Shown here piece after piece: positions 24,503-38,204 of a DNA stretch of 64,000 bases. The first letter of the stretch is position 1. Each line of letters begins with the position of its first letter. The translations under genes were made by a program, and so were the position numbers. The notes beneath the pieces are model-generated. The model did not search any database, was not told the DNA's origin, and saw only the letters and a list, made by a program, of their open reading frames with translations. Origin of the DNA: Viscum album (Eukaryota > Streptophyta > Magnoliopsida > Santalales > Viscaceae); the NCBI GenBank assembly GCA_963277665.1, contig OY728122.1, positions 1,542,330,868-1,542,394,867 of the forward strand, in the 5' to 3' direction.

Positions 24503-26712
24503 TGTAACATCCATGACCTGGAAGCCACTAAACTGGTGCTCTGAACCAGGTAGTTACATAACCTTAAGCACGCCTCCCCATATGCCAAAGGCCATCGACT
24601 AGTAGCGGGGGTCTTTGTGATCAAGTGGGGAGACTATACCCCCTTTTTATCAGAGTAATCCACAACATGAAACAAACCAATAGCAGAAAAAATAATCAAT
24701 AAACAAGGAACATGTATAACAAGAATTTCGAACAATAAATATGTCATGTCATACTACAAGTGCAAGTGTGAACAAAATCCCAAAATACGGACAACGGCCA
24801 AAATCCCCAAAATGGTCCCGACTCCAAGTTTGGATCCTCCACCAAGTGCTACCCATGTCTTCTCAACTATCTAGCAAGGTCCCTTGCCCTTCTCCAGACC
24901 TGCAAACATGAAGTCTGCTCGGGTACCCAATGGTTGCCCGAGAAGGGTGTGAGTACAACTCAGTAGGCCACCACCAATGATGTCTACAAAATTTCCAGTA
25001 CGAACAGGTTATGCATGAAAAGGAATATGAATGATAATTTCCAAGTAATTATTTAAGGTGCCATTAAATAGTTCAGAGCCAAAGCCATTGCCACTTCCAT
25101 TACCATTAATTTCACACCATTTATCATCACTTCCATTTCATCACATTTCCATGGGTTAATCACATACACTATGTTACATGGGTCTAAGGTCAACAATCAC
25201 ATGCAATAGGGTGAACACATCATTATAATATTTCACTAGGACTAACCCCATTATAGTAACCATATCTTCACCTTAAAGCCTCAGTCCAGGTGGATGAAAC
25301 CATTAGGATAATAGATCATCAGTCCCCATTCCTAACCCATGAATTTAGGGTGGAGTTCAGAGCATCAGTCTTCACTCAACCCGTGGGCGTAGATCCTCAA
25401 GTCATACCCCACTCTACCAAGCCATGTGCACATGATTATATATATAAGTAACCGTCAACCCACCATGCCATTGTCATTTGACAAACACCATTCACAACAA
25501 CCACACGGGAATCCACATTATGCCTTAACCCATGAACACATTACCATTTCACATCATTTAACCATTCACCCAATTCCTGTCTGTAATGCCTATCTCACTA
25601 AGCATTCAACACTAAACCCATAACCTATCCCGTTATGGTCTTTAATCAGTTTACACATTAACCCATTTAACCCGTTCATGATTTCCATGAATCAATCATT
25701 CAACCCATTTAAATAAACCCTTAGGTTTTTGCTAAGTCTAGGTGCATCACCTAACTTCTATTCCAAGTTCAAAAAATCATGCCAACATATTCATCAAGGG
25801 ATCTACCATTTATTACAACAATGTCACTTGTTTAACAACAATCCCTAAACCTTGGAAAAGCCAACACATCCCATGGATGGCCCCAATTAAGTCAAGTCAT
25901 CCTCAACGCTTCCCATGGGGATCATGAGGGTTCCCATTTACTGTTTTTAAGCATCCTTTATACAAACCGCATCCTGGTTGGTCAAATCTAATCAAAAGGA
26001 AACCATGATCAAAGAAACACATGCATAAATCCACCATAAAACTATGGGATAACATTTTTAGACCACCTACCTCAAACCTGTGGTTGAACACGCACACAAA
26101 TGAGTCCTTATATTTCAATCCAACTAGCCTTTAGAGCTTCAACCTAGAACTCACCCAAAATATAGGGTTTTAGATCTTTGGAACAAGAGGGAGGAAAGAT
26201 GAAAACCCTAAACCAAAAAGAGAATCAAGGATGGAATTAACCTTACTCGGAGCTTCGATCCGCATCCAACGGCACCAAAAACTATTTAGAAACGAGGGAG
26301 ATCAAACTCTTAGAGCTCTTGGGCGATTTGGTTCACACCTAGGGTGAAGAGGGAGGAATAGAGAGAAAATCCCGACTGGGTTCTTAAAATCCCATGGTGG
26401 CAATTTTGTAATTTTTCCCCACGTTAAGAGGCCGCACAGTTTGGCTGCACGGTTTGACAAACCGTGTGCAAGCCATGCGCATTCTACTGTCTGGAGGAAG
26501 AGGGTTGCACTGTTTACCTGGGCAGGCCGCACGGTTTTCCCTGGCCGTGCGCTCAGGCTGGTCTTGCCCTGTTTTCCTTTCTTTCCTGTCTCGAGCCCCC
26601 AAAACACCCCCAAGACCTCTCATACTTTCCAAAGACATCCCTTGAATCCTGAAACAAGGGAATCAACCAAAACCTAATGAAAACATACCCTTCCAAAAAC
26701 CAGGATCTTACA
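24503..26712 (-). repeat. 5' LTR of outer chromovirus
   Basis: Aligns throughout with 7,912-10,133, with matching terminal sequences. It carries a clear palindrome GCACGGTTTGACAAACCGTG near 26,446-26,466. In the left LTR the same place is changed by transitions. Confidence 0.92.
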
Positions 26713-29700
26713 TGATGCTCTAGTAGAAAATCCATATTTATATGTTCCATTGTATGTTCCACTCTATGGATGGGTGTGTTGATTCTTAGACAATAATATT
26801 ATTATTTATAGATATTATTAGTAGAAACATTGATGTATCAATGAAAACCATGATGACATATGTCTATGATGAACTAGGTTACATTAGGTGCACCATGAGT
26901 GATATTTAATTAATTAATAATAAAAGAAATGATTTTTCCCATCGATTATTTAATGTAAGTAGAAATCCTGTGACCTTTCATAGGAATTGAACAGGCTAAA
27001 TAAATCTATGTTTATAGTATTCCATGAGCAGGTTCATTTTTGGAAAGTCAAATAAAGATACATCGAGCACATACGTTGATGACACCAGCGTGCAACTTGC
27101 TTGTTTATATATATCGTGATAAAGGAATTATATTAAATAGTAAGCATTATTATGAGGTTTTATGTCATTACAACATTAAATTATTCCTCTATGGGTCCCT
27201 TAGAGTGTTTCTATAAGATAAATTTGGTAATTGGGAGTCTCCTCTTAATTATATTGAGAAAGAGGTCTAGAGGGTCACACACTAAGTGTATCTAAACCCT
27301 CAGTTAATTATTATTTGTATTTAATAGGTTGAATTGATTATATTTTTATGCATGTCCTAATAAATAAAATTATTTGAATAAATTAGAAACAATTTATTTA
27401 AGAAATGATATTTAATTTTTCTGTGATTTTTTCTCATTTCAATAAAAATAATAAATTATTTATACATGAGGTATAACATACTATTATGCTTTTTAGGTCC
27501 TCCCTTGTTTTTTCTTTGTTTATCGTCCTTATTTGGGTGTGTTTGTGGGAGTATTGGGAATGGAGAGCCTTTACTTGGGAAAATGACCTAAAGTTCAAAC
27601 ATGTATGTTTGTTTGAATTAATGGATCCAATGTATAAATTTTTTAATGCATTAAAGAGTTTCTACCTATTTTTAGATAATTTTCTAGGTGCCTTAGTGTT
27701 TTACTTATTAAAACTATAGTTCTCGCAGTCTATTCAGTAATTACACGCCATGTGAGGGGGTTACACATTGTGTATTCATCACCTTTCAAATGTTGTGAAT
27801 TGATACAAGGTGTGAATGATTTATACACTATATTATAGGACTAAAAAATATAATGGTTAAAAATATGGTTTTAAAAAAAGTAAATCATTTTTCAATGTTT
27901 TTATCCATCGTACATTATGCGATGTGTAAAGGGATTACAATCCATGCAATTTTTGAGATTTGAGTTTTTTAGATTGATGTATGTGTGATTTTCATTTCAT
28001 CCATCCATGAAACCTTCATCTCTCAAAACATATCTCACCCTAGGTGATTTTGGAGATCTCTTCCCCTTCAATAATGTTTATTTAGGGTTCAATCACCAGG
28101 GTTGTTGCAGTAAACCTCTCCGAGTAAGTTTTCCATCTAGTTCTTCTTTCCTTTGGTCGTGGCTATTACGTTGGTTGTGGTTAGGTTTCAAATTTTCAAT
28201 CAGATAGTGTTTTCTTCATATCCTTTTCATTTTCTTGCCACTCCTTGTATTTTTAAGGATGACCTTATGGTTTCCAATCACTATTATCAAAAGAATCTAT
28301 GTTTGTATCATTTTGATGTAGGTGTTTTTATACAAAGGGTTGATGAAATGAATTGCTTATCGTTCTTCATAAATTCCATTAGTTTGTTTATTTATTTGAA
28401 GTGATATGTGGTTTCAGATGATTTCATGAAAATAAAAATCTTTTTAAAGGGGTATTTCTTTGAAAATGTATTTTACTAAATTAGAAATGGTTTCTAAAAC
28501 ATCAAATTCAATTTCCCTTGTTTTGAAAATATTTTTTAAAATTGTGATCATGTTTTTGAAATATATTTTTACAATTTTCAAATTGGTAACATTTGGTGCA
28601 TAGGGAAATGAATATGGGTACCATTTGTGTGTGTGGAACTGCTAGGATGTAACTATTGGGATATCAATGGACTATGGTAGCACTCGATATTGGTTATATC
28701 CAAAAAAATTCATGTTTAGGACCTTGAGTGTCTAGTAGACATTTTACCATAGCCTAGGTCCCATTAAGTAGTGCATTTTAATTTATGGATATTCATCGTA
28801 TGATTGTTTTTATCATGGATTTTTTTTCACAGGTTTTTATATTAGGTTGTATCACCTAGATTTGCATGATAGATTATTTGATTGATATGTGTTAACTTGA
28901 TTACCACTTAATACCTGGATATGCTTTCCTGTATTATCGCTTATACTTTTCATATTTCTAGTTTTGATAATTTTAATGTATTTTATGAAAAATAAGTGGA
29001 AATTATTTAAAAATGGATTTGAAATTTTTGAAAATGATTTGTAAAACTTTTTTGTTTTTAAAGCTAGAACTACTGAATTATTCTTATTGGACCTTGTATA
29101 GAGTTTGTGGTGGTATCCTATTGAGCTTTATTCTCACACCCTACTTTTTCCTTTAGGTGGTTGTAGATGTTTTATTATAGGATATAGGTAAAGGGAAGGC
29201 TATATATTAGTATGTTGGTTTCCCCTTTGGTATTTCCCTTCATAGAGGGGTGGAATAGAGGTGACTAATGGATATAGTTGCTCCTATTTCTTCTGAATAG
29301 TACCTTATTTGTATAAATTGTTTCGTTATATACAACACTTGTTTTAGTTTATTTATTCAATTAACCATGTGATTTCTATCTCAGGTGTATGGTTTGGTAG
29401 AACCATGTTGGTCTATAAAAAATTAGCATCATAGGTAAGTCTCAACCTTATGTGTTTTCGAACTTCCTAAGTTCGGTTATGTATATTGGGTAGATAGGAG
29501 TTATAACCATAATAATTAGGATATTAATTGAGAAAAGGGGCTTGTCCAGCTCACTTATATGACTGAACCTGAGTTACCATGGGTGGTAAGTTACTTTTAA
29601 TAGGATTTAGATTTAGTTTTTGGGGTTATTTTAAACAACTATATTGGAATTTAAATTAAATTGACATATTATTTTTTAAAAGTGGCTTTTGAGGATATAA

Positions 29701-29790
29701 TTCTTAATTTCTTTAAATTATTATTGTTTTAAATCTTTGATTTGAATTCAAAAATTGGTCCTAAGATTTTTGGAATGTGTTCATGATCTA
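26713..29790 (+). repeat. Continuation of the interrupted old gypsy LTR and leader
   Basis: It starts with the duplicated TGATG (26,713-26,717) and continues the sequence broken at 7,911. Around 27,740-27,790 it carries TTACACGCCATGTG and TTACACATTGTGTATTCAT. These resemble the ACACGCTGTGTAG and ACACAGTGTGTGTTCAT motifs of the inner element's LTR, suggesting a related LTR family. It leads to gag at about 29,800. The LTR/leader boundary and primer site are not recognisable. ORFs here (77, 66, 83 aa) have no domain. Confidence 0.4.
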
Positions 29791-29798
29791 ATTTTTTA

Positions 29799-31038
29799 TT
29801 ATCTTGTATTTTTTAGACAATGTCTTGGAGAATATCTCTTCCAGATCCAAGAGAGGAAGCTATGAGATAGGTTCTGTGATCTAATCCTCTCATGGACCCT
29901 TCTTTGGTAGAAGTTGTAAACTTCACTATTCAGACATTGGGTCAATTGGGTGTCAAGAACCCAAGATGTGTGGTGGATCATGTCTCTGAGTTAACTAAGA
30001 AGTATCCACATGTATTCTATGGTGATAAAAAATGAAGGAATCTAAGGAGTGGCATGAGAAGATTGGGAGGATCTTCAACTTCTTTAATACTCCAAAATAC
30101 TCAAAATTACGGTTTTCCACATACATGCTGGAGGGACCAAGAAGAAGATCATGGGACTCTATTGTAAAAAAAAGTTGCATGAGGACCTTTCCAAGGCTTA
30201 TTTAAAGAAAATATTTAATCATCAATTCTACCTAGATACATTATGTGCAGCAAATACCTAGGAGTTTCTAACCTCAGAGCAGGGAGAGAAAACCATTATA
30301 TATTATTCTACTCATTTTGTTGATATGGGGCATCGGGAATCGAATATTTTCACTAATGATTACCTAAAGTCTTGGTTCTTTGATTTAGTGCTGAGTCCTG
30401 GTATTAGTTCGATGTTGATTTTCATGTGTATTCTAAACTTTGTAGAGGTAGTTGACAAAGTAGCTTTGGTTAAGGTAGACAGGGTAGGGAAGAAAGGTTT
30501 GAGTAGAGCTTTAGTTTGTGTATTTCTTAGCAAGGGTGTATCTTTTTGCTAGAAAAGAAAATTTAAGGGCCGTTGGTTCTCTTTAGGACTTATTTTTGGG
30601 GATTTTTCAGGACAATAGCAGCTTATGTGGATTTATTGTGGGTGGTCTGGTCATATGAAACCAAACTATAAGAATGCTCCTAGGAATTTTCATTGTTATG
30701 GATTATTGATCCATTTGAATCTTTTCTGTGAAAGGATATCCAATGGAAGTAAGGAATGCTCCACTCTCACCAATGGAACAAAAGATCATATCAATAGTTC
30801 CAAGGGTGGTTGGTCAAATCCTCAGCTCAAGGGGGATTTTCATTTGTCTCAGACCAAACTTCATTATGTGACTAAGTATGAGCAAAAGAAATCTGAAGTG
30901 GGGATAGATACTTTTATAGGTAAAATATTTATTTCTCCTTTTATGGTGCTAAATTTGTTTGATATATATGTTACTCAGTCATTTATATCATCAAATTTAG
31001 TCAGACTGTTGGATTTTTTAAATAGTTGTTGGTTTAAG
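29799..31038 (+). pseudogene. gag: Old Ty3/gypsy gag and start of protease, truncated
   Basis: From an ATG near 29,819 the plus strand reads, across frames, the gypsy Gag core: a SKEWHEKIGRIFNFFNTP block then STYMLEGP (about 30,040-30,135), FNHQFYLDTLCAANT (near 30,220) and YYSTHFVDMG (near 30,300). Zinc knuckles follow at 30,625-30,730 (YCGWSGHMKPNYKNAP, then a diverged second knuckle from HCYG to LFC). The protease start is GIDTFIGKIFISPF, then VTQSFISSNLVRLLDF. The Asp-Ser/Thr-Gly triad has become DIYV. The frame stops at 31,038, where the SIRE-type element begins. Gag would form the particle. This copy is dead. Confidence 0.75.
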
Positions 31039-32796
31039 TGAGTATCTCAAGAGAGGGTGAATTGAGTACCAATTAAAATTTCTTTTAAAAATTGATTATT
31101 TTGAAATCCCACAATTTTTTAAACATAGGAAAGTTTCTCAAAATAAGTAGTATGATATAAATATTAATATTTCTAAATATTTCTCTAAAGACTAATTCGT
31201 TCTCTAATGAATAATATATAATATTATTGAATCCTTTGAAATCAATTTACATGATCAAAATACTATATGAACATGAACTAAGATAAACTATCAAAGTATG
31301 AAATTTTTTTACAGTTAAAATGCATTTATAATTTAAAGAAGATAAAAAAGTGAAAAAATAAAATAAAATCACACAGTATAATGATTGAATACAAGAGTCT
31401 TAGCCTCAATTTGATACTTAGTCCTCTCCACATGGTTATCACCCACCACCAAGAATTTCTTATAAAATAAATTAGATGATCCAAAACCTGGATCAGGTTT
31501 ATACAATTGTTTACAACTTTTCAAGTCACACATGACCTATTTCATAGTTATTTATGGGAGTAAAAAAAATATTCCATACAGGGACCTCTTCCACTCTTAT
31601 ATGTGGGAGAAACAAATATGAAAAGTGTTTTAGAAGATATCAAGTATCTTCCTGGTTAGTATAGGATATAGTGTTCATGTGGTAAAGAATAGTAATCACA
31701 AACTGCTCAAAAAAGTAATAAAACTAAATATAATTGATAAATATAGTAGTGTAGAGTTTATAAGTACTCAATATGTTTCAATGTAGCTTGTGACTCTTGA
31801 TTTTAATCAATAATGAAGCTTGAGTAAGGTTCTTTCAAAATCATCCAGAAAATAGAGTGTTGAAAAATCAAGTTTTATTACTATAGGAAATCACTGGATG
31901 TGATGATAATTTGGAACCCATAGTCTATTATTCATAGTAGGTGACCTCTTAAGATCTCATATATTCAGTTAATCATGATCTCTTTTTGTCCACATCCCAT
32001 TTCTTCTCTACAGAGTTTCTATATTTGTCGTATGTTATTCTCTTTTTTTGTATGAGGGAGTGTGATCCAATTTTTTCAGTAGCAGTAGGATCATTAGACT
32101 CAGTTTCTAACTCATACTACAAGTTCTAACATGGTTTCTAACATAAATTTAATATACAATCGTTAAAATATTAATTGTCATTAAATTTGATGAATATATC
32201 CATTATAGTTATGTAATTTAAAGTAATTAAATTAATAAAAATAGTGATGGTGTCTTGGGATCTGTTAGTGTTAAACTCTTGCAGTATAACATTCTGATAG
32301 TATATTTATCTAGTGTTATATTTATCTATTTGAATGTTTCTATGGTGATATGACACTTGAAGTGTCTTGGACTTATTAATATTGTTAGTATATTGGAGGT
32401 GTATATGGTCTAACGATGTATGCTCTAATGGTGTCTTAGACTTAGGTAGTTTTTAGTGTTAGCAGTGTGACATCTAGAGGTGTATCATACTTATCCAAAT
32501 ATATTTTCTAGAAGCATGAAATCTAGATGGTTTTTTGACCGATGGGGTCTCATACTTTGTCAATTCTTCATTCCATTTGTATGAAAGCCTAATAGTGTGA
32601 TATCCTAACAGTATACCAGAGTTAGAGATTTTTATGTTGATGGTGTAGCATGGAAAATGGTGTGTCTCAATGGTATCTCATACTTATATGGATTTATCAC
32701 CTATTCTCAAAATATATATAACTTACAAGAAAACATGAAATTCATCAGTATCATTAAAAACAAGATTTTGTGATCATTAAAACTAGGAGGTCAATA
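31039..32796 (-). repeat. 3' LTR of SIRE-type element
   Basis: It is bounded on the left by TGAGTATCTC (TG...CA end on the plus strand) and on the right by the purine tract. Length is about 1,758 bp. It is AT-rich, with no coding potential. The 5' partner is absent, so the right boundary is inferred from the conserved SIRE GGGGGAGATTGTTG junction, here GGGGGATATTATTG. Confidence 0.7.
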
Positions 32797-32814
32797 ATAT
32801 CCCCCTTTTTGATG
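32797..32814 (-). other. Polypurine tract of SIRE-type element
   Basis: The minus strand reads ATCAAAAAGGGGGATA, matching the well-known SIRE/Maximus pre-LTR motif. Confidence 0.75.
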
Positions 32815-33159
32815 ATCATAGATATTAGCATCAAAAGAATATTATAAATGTAAAAACAATACATCTAAGGTATTTAAAAACATTAAACATGATATCCAAG
32901 TTATGATCCAAATATAAATCAAGAATTATCATTCACATTATGTGTATATGGTTCAAAAAATAATAGGAAAAATTTTTAAGTACCAAAAGTAATAACCTAT
33001 TTCAAAGATAAAAATATTTAAAATAGATATTATCAAAGATAATAAGATTATATAACAAATAAACATAATTCCATAAAATGCTTCAAAACATGATTTTATG
33101 TATTCCATAAAAATTCTACACCTTTTGGGATTATCAAAAGGGAAAATATTCTGTCAATA

Positions 33160-36090
33160 AAGGCATTAACGACAGGAAGAAGATTTAAATGGAAGATAAG
33201 TAAAACTGATAGAATAAGAGGTAAAAAATAAATTACAAATTATGAGAAAAAAGTTAGTACAATACAAATCCCATAAAAGAGAGTATAGAATAATCCAAAA
33301 AAAACAAAGGTTAAGTCTTGGAATATGGATCCATTGATTATTTGTCTTTAGCCTTGGATTTCTCTTTATCCTTAGTTGAGACAGCAGGATAATCCTGAGG
33401 AAGAGTAGAGTGAGCACCAGGAGAATGACCTGTGAGAACCCAAAGGGTATGATCTTCCAAAAAAAATTGTCTTGAGCTAGGACACAACTTTCATAGTATC
33501 CACAGGAAAAGATGAAAACTAGAGAGAATAACTATAGGGGAACCACCCGAAACACCATGTCTTGACTGAGAAACCACTTCTTGGCCTTGATCATGAATAA
33601 TTTCCATCATGAGATTTATCAAATACATTATAATATGGACACCCATTTCCATTATACAAAATAAATAATCCTTCTCTTACATGAAATCGTTGAAGACTGG
33701 GGTCATCTCCCTAATCTGTCTAACTTTCTCTTTAAAATATTGAGTCACGTTTGGCATTCTTAAATTCTCAGTGGGGAATTTGAAATTGGAATCTATTGCA
33801 TGCTTATTATAGATCTGAGAGAGATAATACTTGATGTACTTGTTTATAGATTCTCTATCATATTTCATATCATAAGCATAGCTGGAAACCATCTTGAGAA
33901 CATGGTCAAAAGTTTACCGAATTCTGCTTAAGGTTTCTTAGGGATGATCTGTTAAACTACCTAAAGCACTAGTAGATGCATCTCTATGCTTGTCTCTAAC
34001 AACTAATATCAACTAATCAACATCAAACATTATAGGAGGAGGTGAGTCAACAATATAATTATATGAAGAAGTATCCTCAAGAATTTTAAGGATACCAACT
34101 AAGGAGTATTTAAACATAGATTTCATTTCCTCAACCAAATACTTGAGAGCTTACAATTCACCACTTATCCATTTATTATCAATCTCTATCTCATAAACAT
34201 GATGCATCATCTTAGGCTAGATATGCTGAATAAAAAACTCAAATATGTACATTTCATCCTTTTCACTCAACTTTTTCAAAAGAGTTGATTGATTTCTTAA
34301 ACACTTGTGAAACTTGGACTTTATCATTTCACTAAAAAAATTCAAGTTAGATTGAGTGACTATATTCATAGGAACAACTGGAGGAGATGAACCAGGTTCA
34401 GGTACTGGAGGTCTCACATAACGAAACTTTTCAATAAGCCCTTCAAGATAACCCTATGATAAAAAGGATCTCTTAGGATCACCTTCAATACTAACTTTAG
34501 GTTTATCACACTTTGAAGCGATTTTTATAAAACTAGAGAACTTTCACTACTCTTATTCCATAAGGTCCACCCAATAGTTTGAAACAGATAATGTGTGTTC
34601 AAGACTTGTAGGTTCGGCTTCAAACTATGTATCAACAGTTGGTGCATCTTGAATCTCAACGTCATTTTTTGAATCAATAGAAGTGTAATCACCTTCCAAA
34701 TTTTCATCCATAAAAAGCTTATGAACCTTAAAAATATTTAACTATTCATTCCAAATTCTTCCTCAATAAGATCCTTCTTTTCTTGTTCAGAAATATGTTG
34801 TTCCATAATAGCTATAACTCTCATTTGTTCATCCATAGAAGAATATAAAACATATTTACCAATAGCAATTGAAATGGCCACAACATCATCAACAACTAGA
34901 GTTGTAAAAAAATATCAATTGATGGGGAATTCTCCCCCTCAACAAATGCATCCTTAATCTCCAGTGGATTTGGAACTTTTATATACATCTTATCCATCAC
35001 TTACATTTTCATCTTTCTATTTTTTTTCTTCCTCATCATTATCATCATCATCATCAGTGGATTTGGAACTTTTATATAGATTTTTTTTCAGAGACCTCAG
35101 TCTCTTCTTCATCACTCTTAACCAAGTAGAGATCAACATCATCCTTAAGACTATTTAGATTATCAAACAAATTATATTCAGAATACATCTTCTCACTATC
35201 ACCAACCCATTCTCTCTTCCATGGGTTCCAACTTATCTTCATTCTTGAACATGTGTCACTAGTTATGTAGAAACCACCACAATCTATAATAGATTTTTCA
35301 TCATCACGTACTAGTCCCTTGGCCTCTAACATGGCACAAATCATCATTGGGTGGATCAAATAATTTGATCTATAGGATGGTTTGATCATCTCACACATAC
35401 ATACCATTAGATATCTAAATAGATTAATCTTTTTACCTTTTTTCATAAGAAATAGGAGATAAACATCTTGATACCTTAGGGTTTCAAAATCACCTTTTCT
35501 TGGACATAGAATATGCTACAAGAACTTAAATAGTAACCTACATTTTCCATCCATCTCTAAGGCAACAATCCGTATTATTGTGACATATCCTATTAGTACA
35601 GTAAGGGAATCCTCATATATAAACATATCACTATATTCAGGAATACTACCACTGTAATCATCAAAAAATCCATCATATGATACATTTAAACACTTATCCC
35701 ATTTTCTTAAAGAAACAACAAACCAATTTCATTTGACATGGATTTTAATCCAATCTTCACCATTTTTATTAAAAAAAATTATTTGGTTTGATAGAACTCA
35801 GATACCATATTCAGGTATAAAGGACTCTTATTTTAATAGAACCTCTCCAATCACCATGGATTTTGTAGAACCTTAAATACCAAAGATTAACTCAGTATAA
35901 TCCATTTGATCTAAATTCAATTTCTGTAACAACAAATCAGTTAACAAGATATGGATTAACTAAATCAACTGGAGAAGGTGCACTCAGATCTTTCTTCTAC
36001 TTCTTAGAAGGTTTTGACTTTGAAGGTAAAAAACTCAAAATTATACTTCATTATCATCATTCAAATAATCATGAAAATCTTAGTTAAGGG
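33160..36090 (-). pseudogene. SIRE env-like region (plant transposon protein-like), decayed
   Basis: This stretch lies downstream of RNase H and upstream of the 3' LTR, where SIRE elements carry an extra ORF often called env-like. The best piece is 35,072-35,446 (124 codons), with LFLMKKGKKINLFRYLMVCM..MIKPSYRSNYLIHPMMICAML. It resembles the LLxGxxINxxxxIxxxM..LPYPxLIxxL pattern of plant transposon/env-like proteins. An acidic tail follows (KSDEEETEVSEKK). Further pieces at 34,525-34,707, 34,217-34,417, 33,677-33,892 and 33,166-33,417 have no motif I recognise. The function in living elements is not established, and this copy has many stops. The main alternative is ordinary non-coding 3' sequence. 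Confidence 0.45.
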
Positions 36091-36544
36091 TTAGGAGAAT
36101 GTTTGAATAGTGAGAGATGAAAGGGTTGAATTGGGCAGGAGAGAGTGAGATATATATGTGAGTATCATGCAGGGCTCGAGGTTTGTTGGGAATATACATT
36201 GTGATAATTAAATAAAATTTTGGATATTAGTTATTCTAAAACTGAAATTATACTTGAAATAAAATTTAATATCAAGAAAAAAACAAGCATTGGGTTTTAG
36301 AAAATTAAATAAACTAGGAAATAAACCCACAGTTCGAAATAACAAGTAATAGAAAAAAGGAAAAACAAATTGCAAAGGAATGAAAGGTAATGGAATGAAA
36401 AATCAATGGAATGACATAGAAAATGCTATGACATAGCCAATGTCATCAAAAACTAATGGCACGACAAACCAATGGCATAAAAACCCAATGGGGAGTCATT
36501 AGAGCGCTATGAAAATTGCAATTATATGTCAATGAGGATTAAAC

Positions 36545-38204
36545 TTAACTGAAATCTATCATTCCTAATTCATGTTTAGTATAATTAATTCTCTCAAAAT
36601 TGAAAGTCTTGGTGAATATATCAGATAAATGATGTTTTGTTCCAATAAATTTAAGTGTAATATCCCCCTTTTGGAAATGATCTCTTGAAAATTGATGTAT
36701 TATATCAATGTTTTTTGTTCTAGAATGAGAAATAGGATTCGTTGAAATTTTAATTAATCTAGTATTGTAACAGTTTATGTGGGCATGTAGGAACTGATAT
36801 CCATAGTATAGTAGAGTGTGTTTCATCCACAAAATTTATGCACAAAAACTACTTGTATCTATGTAATCTACTTTAGCAGTAGATAATGAAACATAATTTT
36901 TCTTTTTAATACACCATGAAACTATAGACTTACCTAAAAAATGACAGTTTCTTAAGGTTCTTTTTCTATCTAACTTGCATCCACAAAATTTTCATTAGAA
37001 TAACTTACTAAATCAAGTTATTGTCCTCAAGGGTAAAACAATCCTAAATTGGTAGTATATTTGAGTTTTTTGAAAAAAAACAACAAGATGTGACTCTTTT
37101 GGGTTTTCTTGAAAATGATCACACATATGCACACTAAACATAATATCTGGTTAACTAGAAGTAAAACAGATAACACTTCTAGTCTTACCTATATAATTGG
37201 TTTGATCAACTAGTTTCTCATATTCATCAATATCTAATTTATAACTGGTACTCATACGAGTATCACTTTTTTTAATTCTATCCAGATTAAAATGATTTAA
37301 AAGATCTTTTTTGTTTTTAATTTTGTTTAAAATAATTCCTTATTTATTTTGAAAAATCTCAAAATCAAAGAAAGAATTCGATCATGCCTATTAAACTCAT
37401 TTCGAATTCATCTTGCTTCATTTTAGAAAAATCAGTACATATATAATTTTTTTTTATCTAAAAATAATATTATAAATATTGATTAGTACTACCAATACAT
37501 ATTTTGAAATTCATTTTATGAAAAGAGTAGGATCATCTATTCATTTTGAAAAAAAAAATTGAAATCAGAAAATTGTTGAGCCTATCGTACCAAGCTCTAA
37601 GAGCTTGTTTTAAACTATATAAATATTTGGTAATTTAAAAACTTTATTTGAAAGTGTGGATTTTAAAAACCATGGGGTTTTTCCACAAAAACATCCTCAA
37701 TTATAAAAATATTTAATAATTCAATCTTAACATCTGTTTGATAAATCTTGAAATATGTATGAGATACATAAGAAATTAGGATTCTTATTCATTCATGTCT
37801 AGATATAGGTGTAAATTTTTCATCATATTCAATTCCTTCTTCCTGATTATAACCATGTGCAATAAGTCTATCCTTGTTTATAAATATATTTTTGGAGTCA
37901 TTAAATTTATTCCTAAACACCCATTTAGTACCAATATCCAAGGCTTCCTTGGGTATATCTATAAGTTATCATGATTTTTTCATTCAATGTGATTTATCTC
38001 TTCTAACATTTCTATTACCCAAAATTCGTCTTTAATAGATTTATTGACATTCTTAGGTTCAAGATGAGACAAGAAAGTTTGATGTTCAACCTGATTTCTA
38101 ATAGAATCACCAGTTTGAATTCCTCTATTTAGATCACCAATGATAGAATCGAAAGGATTGTACTTAATAGTTCTAACAGCTCTAGAGAAATATACACTAG
38201 TCAC
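36545..38204 (-). pseudogene. pol: SIRE-type reverse transcriptase and RNase H
   Basis: The RT starts with FDSIIGDLNRGIQT and HLEPKNVNKSIKDEFWVIEM (37,980-38,204). It continues in broken frames with a YSLKQALRAWYDRL stretch (near 37,600). The RT catalytic YVDD box is not readable. RNase H is well preserved at 36,545-36,832: WMKHTLLYYGYQF, NPISHSRTKNIDIIHQFSRD, then a DITLKFIGTKHHLSDIFTK block and a terminal KHELGMIDF. Its end, about 36,545, is the C-terminus of Pol. Confidence 0.82.

Larger units (their letters stand above)
7912..26712 (-). mobile_element. Outer Ty3/gypsy chromovirus (Tekay/Del-like), full-length, interrupted
   Basis: The element has LTRs of 2,222 bp (7,912-10,133) and 2,210 bp (24,503-26,712), a perfect 5-bp target duplication TGATG, a primer-binding site at 24,488-24,499, a purine tract next to 10,134, and gag-PR-RT-RNase H-IN-chromodomain order on the minus strand. 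Gag is split by the inner element at 13,986-23,014. Without that insert the element is about 9.8 kb. All reading frames carry stops. In a 148-bp stretch compared by eye at the LTR ends the two LTRs differ at about 14% of positions, mostly C/T and G/A, consistent with old age and methylation decay. The Tekay/Del assignment comes from protease, RT and chromodomain style and from LTR length. It is an inference. Confidence 0.9.

Noticed and set aside
27486..28404. Small ORFs (77, 66 and 83 codons) as host genes
   Set aside because: Hydrophobic, unconserved frames in LTR-like AT-rich DNA with no domain or supporting context.
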